64,000 nucleotides of DNA from Bradyrhizobium sp. AZCC 1719 (GTDB lineage Bacteria; Pseudomonadota; Alphaproteobacteria; Rhizobiales; Xanthobacteraceae), in NCBI RefSeq assembly GCF_036924525.1, contig NZ_JAZHRU010000001.1, forward strand, positions 2,137,001 to 2,201,000, read 5' to 3'. The position numbers and the translations under genes are program-made. Positions within the stretch are counted from its first letter, which is position 1, and each line of letters opens with the position of its first letter. Below the pieces are notes generated by a model. The model was not told the DNA's origin. It worked only from the letters and a program-made list of their open reading frames with translations, and did not search any database. Positions 33,832-41,018 of this stretch are shown here, piece after piece.

Positions 33832-34838
33832 TGGTATCCACTCTCGGGTTTGACCTTGCCGCGAAACACCCAATAGGCCCAGGCGGTATAGCCGAGGATC
33901 AGCGGGATCAGCCCGGCGACGCCGACCAGCATGAAGAGCTGGCTGTTTTCCGGCGCCGCCGCCTGCCAGATCGTGATGCTCTGCGGCACGATATAGGGGT
34001 ACATGCTGATGCCGAGGCCGGCATAGGACAGCGTAAACAGCGCCAGCGTCAGGAAGAACGGCTGGTAGTCGTATTTGTTAGCGAGACTGCGCAGCAACAG
34101 GGCGGTGACTACAGCAACCGAAATCGGTACCTGTGCCGTCATGAGGACGTTCGGCCAGGCGAACCAGCGCTCGGTGTACTGTATATGGAGGAACGGCGTC
34201 GCGATGCTGACCGCGGCGATGGCCCCGAGCATCGCGAGCAACAGGACCCAGCTCAGGTGATAGGCGCGGTCGCGCAACTCGCCTTCCGTCTTCATGACCA
34301 GCCACGTTGCGCCGAGCAGCGAATAGCCGATCACCAGCGATACGCCGGTCAGCATGCTGAACGGCGTCAGCCAGTCCCACCAGCCGCCGGCATAGTGCCG
34401 CCCCTCGACCTGCACGCCCTGCAGGATGGCGCCGAGTGCGATGCCCTGCGCCAGCGTCGCCAGCAACGACCCGCCGAAAAAGGCGATGTCCCATCGGTTG
34501 CGCGCGCGCGTCGTGCGCCAGCGGAATTCGAAGGCGACGCCGCGGAATACGAGGCCGAGCAGCATCGCAATCATCGGCGTGTACAACGCCGGCATCAGCA
34601 CGGCATAGGCGAGCGGGAAGGCCGCCATCAGGCCGCCACCGCCGAGCACCAGCCAGGTTTCGTTGCCGTCCCACACCGGGGCGACGCTGTTCATGATGAC
34701 GTCGCGGTCGCGCTTGTCCGGAAACAGCGGAAACAGAATGCCGAGCCCGAGATCGAAGCCGTCCATCACGACATAGACGAACACGGCAAAGGCTATGATG
34801 AAGGCCCAGACTGTGGCCAGGTCCACCGCGATGTTCAT
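33828..34838 (-). CDS. cydB: Cytochrome bd-type quinol oxidase subunit II (CioB-type)
   Basis: A 336-residue inner-membrane subunit with about nine helices. VYVVMDGFDLGLGILFPLF, SVAPVWDGNETWLVLGGGGL and AFPLAYAVLMPALYTP are CydB landmarks. ATG giving MNIAVD overlaps the cydA stop (ATGA). The open frame extends upstream inside cydA but is not coding there. It forms the oxidase with cydA, accepting ubiquinol electrons. Confidence 0.93.
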   Translation of the reverse strand: MNIAVDLATVWAFIIAFAVFVYVVMDGFDLGLGILFPLFPDKRDRDVIMNSVAPVWDGNETWLVLGGGGLMAAFPLAYAVLMPALYTPMIAMLLGLVFRGVAFEFRWRTTRARNRWDIAFFGGSLLATLAQGIALGAILQGVQVEGRHYAGGWWDWLTPFSMLTGVSLVIGYSLLGATWLVMKTEGELRDRAYHLSWVLLLAMLGAIAAVSIATPFLHIQYTERWFAWPNVLMTAQVPISVAVVTALLLRSLANKYDYQPFFLTLALFTLSYAGLGISMYPYIVPQSITIWQAAAPENSQLFMLVGVAGLIPLILGYTAWAYWVFRGKVKPESGYH

Positions 34839-36235
34839 GAGCCGACCCCCTGGGCAGCCGGGGTGATGCCGGCGGTGCGGATCGGCGCCTCGTGCGATGA
34901 CGGCCCCTCTTCGCCCGGATGCGGCGGCGCTGCCATCAGGCGCAGCAGGTAGATCACGCCGGCCGCGAACACCGCGAAATAGACGATGATGAAGGCGATC
35001 AGCGAGGAGGCGACGGCCGGCGCTGCCAGCGGCGAGGCGGATTCCACGGTGCGCAGCAGTCCATAGACCGTGAACGGCTGGCGGCCGACTTCGGTGGTGA
35101 TCCAGCCTGCGAGCACGGCGATGAAGCCCGCAGGCGCCATTGCGACCGCGAACATGTGCAACAGCCGGGAATCGTAGAGCTTGCCCTGAACGCGCATCAA
35201 CAGGCTGAACAGGCCGAGCGCCAGCATGAGCAGTCCCATGCCGACCATGATCCGGAACGACCAGAACGTGATCGCCACCGGCGGCCAGTTTTCGCGCGGG
35301 ACCGTGTCGAGGCCGGCCATCGGCGCATCCGTCGAGTGTTTGAGAATCAGCGAACCGAGCTTCGGCACTTCGACCGCGTAGTCGACCCTGCCGGTGCTCT
35401 GATTGGGCAGGCCGAACAGGATCAGGGGCGCGCCGTGCTTGTGGCTCTCGAAGTGGCCTTCCATCGCCATGATCTTCACCGGCTGGTGCTCCAGCGTGTT
35501 GAGCCCGTGCTGATCCCCGGCGATGATCTGAATCGGCGCCACCAGCGTCGCCATCCACATCGCCATCGAGAACATCACGCGCGGACCGGCGAGGTGGCGG
35601 TCTCGCAGGAGATGCCATGCGCCGACCGCACCGACCACCAGCGCCGTGGTCAGATATGCCGCCAGCACCATGTGCACGAGACGGTATGGGAACGACGGAT
35701 TGAAGATCACTTTCAGCCAGTCGGCGGCGATGAACTGACCGGCCTCATTGACGGTGTGGCCGGCCGGTGTCTGCATCCAGGAATTGGCCGACAGAATCCA
35801 GAACGCCGAAATCAGCGTGCCGACCGCGACCATCAGCGTCGCCAGAAAATGCAGCTTTGGGCCGACACGGTTCAGGCCGAACAGCATCACACCGAGGAAA
35901 CCCGCCTCGAGGAAGAATGCAGTGAGCACCTCATAGGCCATCAACGGTCCGATCACCGGGCCGGTCTTGTCGGAAAAGGCCGACCAGTTGGTGCCGAACT
36001 GGTAGGACATCACGATGCCCGACACCACGCCCATCGCGAAGGCGACGGCGAAAATCTTCAGCCAGTAATTGAACAGGTTGATGTAGACCTCGCGCCCGGT
36101 CGCGAGCCATAGCGCTTCGAGCACGGCGAGATAGCTGGCGAGCCCGATCGAGAAGGCGGGAAATATGATGTGGAACGACATCGTGAATGCGAACTGCGCC
36201 CGGGCCAATACAACTGCATCCCAGCCTTCGAACAT
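34835..36235 (-). CDS. cydA: Cytochrome bd-type quinol oxidase subunit I (CioA-type)
   Basis: A 466-residue haem subunit. FAFTMSFHIIFPAFSIGLA contains the haem b595 histidine, EVLTAFFLEAGFLGVMLFG the conserved glutamates, and LAGWITTEVGRQPFTVYG the late landmark (normally GRQPW, here GRQPF). At about 466 residues it has the short Q-loop of cyanide-insensitive oxidases, in line with the DUF2474 gene after cydB. Start at MFEGWD; two in-frame GTGs just upstream are alternatives. No cydDC genes are nearby. Confidence 0.93.
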   Translation of the reverse strand: MFEGWDAVVLARAQFAFTMSFHIIFPAFSIGLASYLAVLEALWLATGREVYINLFNYWLKIFAVAFAMGVVSGIVMSYQFGTNWSAFSDKTGPVIGPLMAYEVLTAFFLEAGFLGVMLFGLNRVGPKLHFLATLMVAVGTLISAFWILSANSWMQTPAGHTVNEAGQFIAADWLKVIFNPSFPYRLVHMVLAAYLTTALVVGAVGAWHLLRDRHLAGPRVMFSMAMWMATLVAPIQIIAGDQHGLNTLEHQPVKIMAMEGHFESHKHGAPLILFGLPNQSTGRVDYAVEVPKLGSLILKHSTDAPMAGLDTVPRENWPPVAITFWSFRIMVGMGLLMLALGLFSLLMRVQGKLYDSRLLHMFAVAMAPAGFIAVLAGWITTEVGRQPFTVYGLLRTVESASPLAAPAVASSLIAFIIVYFAVFAAGVIYLLRLMAAPPHPGEEGPSSHEAPIRTAGITPAAQGVGS

Positions 36236-36384
36236 CGACACCACCCGTCGCTAGTTTCGCCGGCCGCGATATCTTTCAAAAACGGAACTAGAGTTTTCGA
36301 AAATTGCGTCCGAACCAAGCGTGTACCCTACCACGCCCGATGCGACGATTGTACCTGCGTGCCGCGCGGGACTGGCGTGCAAGC

Positions 36385-37353
36385 CTATCCGCTACGCGAT
36401 GAATTCAATCCGAGCCGCCTGCTGATCTCGGCCCGCACCGCACGGGTCTGGTCCTTGCCGACCAGCACCGGACTGCGGATCTTCTTGCCCGTGCGGAGCC
36501 GGACCGCGATGACGTACTGGCTGCCCCTCCGGCCGCCGCTTTCGACGTCGATGCGCTCGACATCGTCACCGGCGACGGTATCCGTCTCTATCGTACCCTT
36601 CAACGACAGGCGTTCAAACCTGATGGCGCCATCGCGGACAATCCAGAACGCAGTGGCCCGATAGATATGTCTGATCAGCAAGAAGGCGATGATCGCGCCG
36701 AGCAACCAAACTGCGATCCCAAGGGCGGACAATTTGCCGCTCCAGAGCGCATAGATGAATGGAAGGCTCAACGAGCAGGCCAGCAGCACGAGAAGAGCCC
36801 TGTACGCCCGGACACGTTTGGAACTAACCGGCTTGCCCAGTCGTATCGCGGCATTGGCGGCGTCGAATGGGTTCTCGGCCGATTCGGGAGCAGGCAACCG
36901 AAGCAGCCGCGCGATCTGCGCGGTGGTTTTTTGCACCTGGGTCACATCAGGAAGCGGGGGTGCGGTGAGCGTGTCGCCCGATTCGGTCTCGATGATGAGG
37001 GTGAACTCCACCGATTTGCCGATGCTCTTTCGGAGACGCATCCCGGATATTTCGTCATCCCGGATCAATCTTGGGCGCACCTTCCCGAATGGACGCTGTT
37101 CGCCGATCAGGATTTCGCCTGGCGTAATGATCCAGACGACGTTGCGATCAAAGAGGGCGGCGCCCAGCAGAAGACACCCGAACAGCAACGCAAAGAGGGC
37201 GGCGATGCCAAGCCATTGGCCGTTTGCGAGGTAATCGAGGCCGGGCAGGGCCATCAAACACAAGACTACGGCGATGCCTGCAAGAACCAGCCGCTCGTTG
37301 AGCGACGTGCCCTTGCGTAGCCTGACTTCATTCTCGTTTGCCGCAGCGTCCAT
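36385..37353 (-). CDS. Internally duplicated membrane protein with PH-like domains
   Basis: A 322-residue protein made of two like halves. Each has a pair of membrane helices (about residues 22-66 and 186-225) followed by a mainly beta-strand domain: VVWIITPGEILIGEQRPF...FTLIIETESGDTLTAPPL in the first and AFWIVRDGAIRFERLSLK...YVIAVRLRTGKKIRSPVL in the second, each closed by a helix (TAQIARLLRL, RAEISRRLGL). The beta part resembles bacterial PH-like domains. No clear ribosome binding site; start uncertain by a few codons. It reads in the same direction as the thioredoxin gene 86 bases upstream. Function unknown. Confidence 0.6.
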   Translation of the reverse strand: MDAAANENEVRLRKGTSLNERLVLAGIAVVLCLMALPGLDYLANGQWLGIAALFALLFGCLLLGAALFDRNVVWIITPGEILIGEQRPFGKVRPRLIRDDEISGMRLRKSIGKSVEFTLIIETESGDTLTAPPLPDVTQVQKTTAQIARLLRLPAPESAENPFDAANAAIRLGKPVSSKRVRAYRALLVLLACSLSLPFIYALWSGKLSALGIAVWLLGAIIAFLLIRHIYRATAFWIVRDGAIRFERLSLKGTIETDTVAGDDVERIDVESGGRRGSQYVIAVRLRTGKKIRSPVLVGKDQTRAVRAEISRRLGLNSSRSG

Positions 37354-37439
37354 CGCCGGCGGCAAGCATCACGACCGGTGCGGTCTCGTCAAGCGGCAAA
37401 TCTCGTGGCTGTAACGTGACAAGCCTGAGTTGCTTGATC

Positions 37440-38006
37440 TCAGCTCGCACCGTTCAGGAGCCCGGCGACCGTGCGGTCGATCTGCTCGTACTGGCCCTCG
37501 CCGTCGTGCTGGAACACGATCCTTCCGTTCTGGTCGACGATATATTGCGCCGGCCAATAGCGGTTGCGGTAAGCGTTCCAGGTTCGCGAGTCATTATCTT
37601 GCGCCACCGGATAAGTGATACCGTGCCGCTTCAGCGCGGCCTGAACGTTGGACGCAGACCGCTCGAACGGAAATTCCGGCGTGTGGATGCCGACAACGAC
37701 GAACCCGCGGTCCCTGTATTTGGCGTACAGGGCAGTGACATGCGGGAGCGTGTTGACGCAGTTGACGCAGCCATAGGTCCAGAAATTCACCAGCACGACC
37801 TTGCCGCGGAGATCGACGAGTTTCAGCGGCGCTGAGTTGAACCAATTGCCAAGACCGACGAACTCCGGCGCGGTGGTCTGCGTCGCGGCGACCGTGAACG
37901 GCTTTTCTAGCGCGCGTGGCGCGTCGCCGCTGAAGGCAGGTAACGCTGAACCAGCGAGAGAAGCTGCAGCGATGGCAGCGGATGCGGCAAGCAGACGTAC
38001 GTTCAT
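37440..38006 (-). CDS. Exported thioredoxin-like protein (TlpA/DipZ C-domain type)
   Basis: A 188-residue periplasmic thiol protein. Signal peptide residues 1-26. LVNFWTYGCVNCVNTLPHV carries the redox pair C80/C83 (C-V-N-C). VVGIHTPEFPFERSASNV is the DipZ-type segment and YWPAQYIVDQNGRIVF holds the cis-proline region. It follows ccdA by 17 bases: the membrane protein would pass electrons to this thioredoxin, together a split version of DipZ/DsbD. Targets could be cytochrome c maturation or secreted cysteines. Confidence 0.88.
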   Translation of the reverse strand: MNVRLLAASAAIAAASLAGSALPAFSGDAPRALEKPFTVAATQTTAPEFVGLGNWFNSAPLKLVDLRGKVVLVNFWTYGCVNCVNTLPHVTALYAKYRDRGFVVVGIHTPEFPFERSASNVQAALKRHGITYPVAQDNDSRTWNAYRNRYWPAQYIVDQNGRIVFQHDGEGQYEQIDRTVAGLLNGAS

Positions 38007-38023
38007 GGCAGTCTCCATTGGAA

Positions 38024-38719
38024 TCAGAGGCCGATCTGGCCATTGGGGTAAAATCCGGTCAGCCACGCCACGATCAGCGTGTCGTATTGGAAGTAAGACA
38101 GCAGCGCGAAGGCTATGACGACGACGCCGAATCCCCGCTGCAGCCGCGGCGCGATCCGCGCGACGCTGCGAACGCGGGTGGTGACGGCCTGGCCGCCATA
38201 AGCGATCGCGAGCATCGGCAAGCCTGCGCCGATCGCGTAGACGACCAGCAGCAGGCTGGCCCAGGCGGTGTCTTTCGATGTGGCGATGACGGTCAGGATC
38301 GAGCCCAGCACCGGTCCGGCGCAAGGTGTCCAGACCAGGCCGAGTGTCGTGCCGAGCACGAAGCCGCTGAGCATTCCCTGCCGGGAGGCCGTAGTACCGG
38401 TGAAGCCGCCGATGCGGACCGACAGCCATTCGAACGGCGCCGGCCAGATCATCAATAATCCAAAGCCGACAAGAAGAATCGCGGCCGCGTTGCGCAGATG
38501 ATTGGGATCGAAATCGAAGGCGCGCGTGATCGCGCCCAGCAGCAATGCCACCATCGAGAATGACATCACAAAGCCGAGCGCGATCATTGCCGGCCGCGCC
38601 TTGCCGGTCTGGCCGACCGATGCCCCTAGGAGGATGGGCAGCATCGGCAGCGTGCAAGGCGCGGCCACAGTGACGACACCTGCGAGCAGCGCGAGTACGA
38701 GATTGAGCATCGAAAGCAT
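38024..38719 (-). CDS. ccdA: CcdA-type thiol-disulfide membrane transporter
   Basis: A 231-residue membrane protein of the DsbD-beta/CcdA family with about six helices. The two redox cysteines are C22 in TVAAPCTLPMLP and the one in GLVWTPCAGPVLGS, each in the family proline-flanked setting. It transfers reducing power from cytoplasm to periplasm. The next gene is its likely periplasmic partner. Start may be three codons later (MLNLV). Confidence 0.9.
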   Translation of the reverse strand: MLSMLNLVLALLAGVVTVAAPCTLPMLPILLGASVGQTGKARPAMIALGFVMSFSMVALLLGAITRAFDFDPNHLRNAAAILLVGFGLLMIWPAPFEWLSVRIGGFTGTTASRQGMLSGFVLGTTLGLVWTPCAGPVLGSILTVIATSKDTAWASLLLVVYAIGAGLPMLAIAYGGQAVTTRVRSVARIAPRLQRGFGVVVIAFALLSYFQYDTLIVAWLTGFYPNGQIGL

Positions 38720-38868
38720 CCATCACCGGTCCCGGCGAGACATTGCCGGGTGCTTGATGGACTTCGCGGTGATGGGGCAGGGCGTTACGCCGGCGGCGCT
38801 TCAGGGGGCGTCACGTCCGTGTGAGACTCTTTCGGCCCGCGTACACGGAATCCGGAGCCAAAACAGAG

Positions 38869-38900
38869 CGACCCGGCTGGGGGGCATCCCGGCCGGGTCG
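38869..38900 (-). terminator. Rho-independent terminator-like hairpin
   Basis: Perfect 9-bp arms CGACCCGGC / GCCGGGTCG with a 14-base loop. On the minus strand it is followed by CTCTGTTTTGG, giving a modest T-tract. It lies 45 bases after the small secreted-protein gene and upstream of ccdA, so it should end that short transcript. Confidence 0.65.
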
Positions 38901-38944
38901 TTGGAGGTTGCTTGGGGTCTACAACTTGGGAGGTGAGAGGAAAT

Positions 38945-39145
38945 TCAGCGGGGGGTCTCGCTGTCGTAGGAGATCACACAGACCTCCTTGGGACTCTTGG
39001 TGCCGCAATCGACCACCTGTTCGCGCACGAACGTCGAACCGGTGTCGCGCTGGGCGCGGGGCTGGACGTTCTGGGCCGACAGGGTGGCGAGCGTTGCGAC
39101 GGCGCCGAGCGGGACGATGAAAAAGCGGAAGGACGGCTTCAGCAT
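38945..39145 (-). CDS. Small secreted protein with two cysteines
   Basis: A 66-residue protein with a hydrophobic signal segment (residues 7-24) and a mature part of about 42 residues holding two cysteines ten apart (VVDCGTKSPKEVCVISYD), likely a disulfide loop. AGGAAAG precedes the ATG and a terminator-like hairpin follows, so it is a complete small transcription unit. Its upstream region shares an 11-base word with that of the ECF sigma gene. Family not recognised. Confidence 0.6.
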   Translation of the reverse strand: MLKPSFRFFIVPLGAVATLATLSAQNVQPRAQRDTGSTFVREQVVDCGTKSPKEVCVISYDSETPR

Positions 39146-39235
39146 GTTCGCTTTCCTGTTCGGCGTTGGCGTTTAAGTCGGTGATGATCGGTATAGGGGG
39201 TGAGTTTTTCGGGGTGATGTCGTGAAATGTTTCAT

Positions 39236-39247
39236 TTGTTTCGTCGG
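39236..39247 (-). promoter_or_regulatory. Shared word CGACGAAACAA, candidate sigma-dependent or operator site
   Basis: On the minus strand CGACGAAACAAATGAAACATTTC lies about 92 bases before the small secreted-protein gene. The same 11 bases occur 114 bases before the ECF sigma gene (40049-40059). GAAAC is like the -35 element of many ECF promoters. A near-inverted partner (TCCGTCGAAAC) follows 11 bases away. Candidate only. Confidence 0.4.
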
Positions 39248-39323
39248 AAGTAATCTTTGTCCGTCGAAACCGCCCCGTTTTCCTGCCCCTATCTCCAATC
39301 TAACCGTCTGAAATCGCTTGTCT

Positions 39324-39935
39324 TTAGGCGGCGATGCTGTCCACGCCGGCGCCCTTAAGCAACTCGGCCAATTGTTTGCGGGCATAGAACATGCGGGTCT
39401 TCACCGTGCTCTGGGGAATACCGATGATCGCGCCGGCCTCTTCCACCGACTTCTCGTGGTAGTAGACCAGGTTGATGATCTCGCGATGCGCCGGCGACAG
39501 CTTGGCGACGCAGGCGCGCAGGATGGCGCTGGTGTTGCTGCGGTCGAGCGAAGCTTCCGGCGTGTCGGCCTCGTCGGCGATCTCCAGCACGTCTTCCTGC
39601 TCGATATCCTCATGCTTGCGCTGGCGCAGCGCGGTCAGCGCCTTGAAGCGGGCGATCGACAGCAGCCAGGTCGATACCTGCGAGCGGCCCTCGAACTGGG
39701 CGGCGGTCCGCCACACGTCGAGAAACACCTGGCTGACGAGGTCTTCGGCCACGGTGGTGTCACGCACCATGCGCAGCACGAAGCGGTAAACCCGGACGTT
39801 ATGGCGGGAGTAAAGCACATGCATCGCCGTGCGGTCGCCCTTGGCAATACTCTGCAGCAGCGTTTCGTCCGATGTCGCGCGGGCGGCGGCAATCGACTTC
39901 TTGGCTGCGGCGTTGATGGCGATGACGTTCGACAT
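39324..39935 (-). CDS. ECF-type RNA polymerase sigma factor
   Basis: A 203-residue sigma-70 family factor. Region 2 (about residues 40-110) has LVSQVFLDVWRTAAQFEG and STWLLSIARFKALTALRQR; region 4 (about 140-195) has LSPAHREIINLVYYHEKSVEEAGAI and IPQSTVKTRMFYARKQLAE, the helix-turn-helix for the -35 element. MSNVIA is chosen as start because AAGGGGAG lies 8 bases upstream; the longer frame is non-coding leader. No anti-sigma gene is adjacent, which is unusual. Its promoter region holds a perfect 29-base palindrome. Confidence 0.88.
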   Translation of the reverse strand: MSNVIAINAAAKKSIAAARATSDETLLQSIAKGDRTAMHVLYSRHNVRVYRFVLRMVRDTTVAEDLVSQVFLDVWRTAAQFEGRSQVSTWLLSIARFKALTALRQRKHEDIEQEDVLEIADEADTPEASLDRSNTSAILRACVAKLSPAHREIINLVYYHEKSVEEAGAIIGIPQSTVKTRMFYARKQLAELLKGAGVDSIAA

Positions 39936-40049
39936 GACAGGCTCCCCTTGCGCCACGAGGTGCGGCGTTCCGTTGGGAGAATTGTTAATGAACCTCCGTT
40001 TCGGGATGTCTGCTCGAAAAGGGGAAAATGGTTTCGTGCGGCAGAGAAT

Positions 40050-40078
40050 TGTTTCGTCGCGGGACCCGCGACGAAACA
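40050..40078. promoter_or_regulatory. Perfect 29-base palindrome upstream of the sigma gene
   Basis: Two exact 14-base arms, TGTTTCGTCGCGGG and CCCGCGACGAAACA, around a single A. Its ends contain CGACGAAACA, part of the word also found before the small secreted-protein gene. It could be a dimer operator, overlapping promoters, or an RNA hairpin in the leader about 115 bases before the start codon. Confidence 0.55.
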
Positions 40079-40156
40079 TTCGGGGATAAAAGGCCAGTAA
40101 TTTCAATATACGGAAAATTGGAAGACTTCAGACGCGGATTTGTTCCGCGCAGTAGA

Positions 40157-40259
40157 CCCTCATCCTGAGGAGCGCGGAACGCGCGTCTCGAAGGATGCAG
40201 GCCCCATACGGGCCACATGGTTCGAGACGCCGCTTCGCGGCTCCTCACCATGAGGATCA
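40157..40259. repeat. Interspersed palindromic repeat, CCTCATCCTGAGGAGC family (copy 2)
   Basis: Same element as 30375-30475: CCCTCATCCTGAGGAGCGCG...GTCTCGAAGGATG and CATGGTTCGAGAC...GGCTCCTCACCATGAGG. It lies between the response regulator and the sigma gene and fills most of the 345-base gap together with the palindrome at 40050-40078. Confidence 0.88.
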
Positions 40260-40280
40260 ACAGCAGAAGCGCAGAGCAAG

Positions 40281-41018
40281 CTAACCTTTCTCGCCGGTCG
40301 GCGAGAACAAATAGCCGCCGCCTCTGATCGTACGGATCACGGCGGGCTTGGTGGGATCGATCTCGATCTTGCGGCGGATACGCATGATGCGCAGATCGAC
40401 GGCGCGGTCGAAGGCTTCGGCGTCGCGCGCATTGGCCAATTCCAACAGCCGCTCGCGCGACAACACCCGCTTCGGGTTCGCCGCGAACACTTTCAGAAGC
40501 CCGAATTCGGACGCCGTCAGCGGATGCTCGTTGCCTTCGTCGTCGCGCAGCGCCTGGGCTTCGAGGTCGAGCCATTTGGTGCCGAACCGCACCAGTTGTT
40601 CCTTCTCTGCCTTGGCCGTCGCGGGCTCGGGCGTCGCCGCCTTGGGCGGCGTGCTGCGGCGAAGCACGGAGCGGATGCGCGCCATCAGCTCGCGCAGCTC
40701 GCAGGGCTTTGCGATGTAGTCGTCGGCGCCGAGCTCGAGGCCGACGACACGGTCGATCGGGCTCGCGGTCGCCGTCAGCATGATGACGGGGACGTTGATG
40801 CGGCTCTTGAGGTCGCGAATGATCGAAAGCCCGTCTTCCTCGGGCATGTTGAGATCGAGCACGACGAGGTCAGGCACGGCGTTCTCGATCGCCTTGCGCA
40901 GGCTCTTTCCGCCGTCGCACAAGGTGACGCCGAAGCCGTGCATCTTGAGGTAATCGCCGACCATCTCGCGGGCCGGCGCCTCGTCGTCGACGATGAAGAT
41001 ATGCGGGCTCTGGGTCAT
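40281..41018 (-). CDS. OmpR-family response regulator
   Basis: A 245-residue DNA-binding response regulator. The receiver domain (residues 5-120) has the acidic pair IVDDE, phospho-acceptor aspartate in LVVLDLNMPEEDG, and the lysine in DDYIAKPCEL. An about 30-residue proline/alanine linker leads to a winged-helix domain (about 150-240) with LTASEFGLLKVFAANPKRVLS and RIRRKIEIDP. The ATG overlaps the stop of the sensor kinase gene (ATGA), so the kinase is its likely partner. Targets unknown. Confidence 0.93.
   Translation of the reverse strand: MTQSPHIFIVDDEAPAREMVGDYLKMHGFGVTLCDGGKSLRKAIENAVPDLVVLDLNMPEEDGLSIIRDLKSRINVPVIMLTATASPIDRVVGLELGADDYIAKPCELRELMARIRSVLRRSTPPKAATPEPATAKAEKEQLVRFGTKWLDLEAQALRDDEGNEHPLTASEFGLLKVFAANPKRVLSRERLLELANARDAEAFDRAVDLRIMRIRRKIEIDPTKPAVIRTIRGGGYLFSPTGEKG

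Noticed and set aside
34839..35618. Long upstream extension of cydB
   Set aside because: It lies antisense-free but out of frame within cydA and has no membrane pattern; cydB starts at MNIAVD overlapping the cydA stop.
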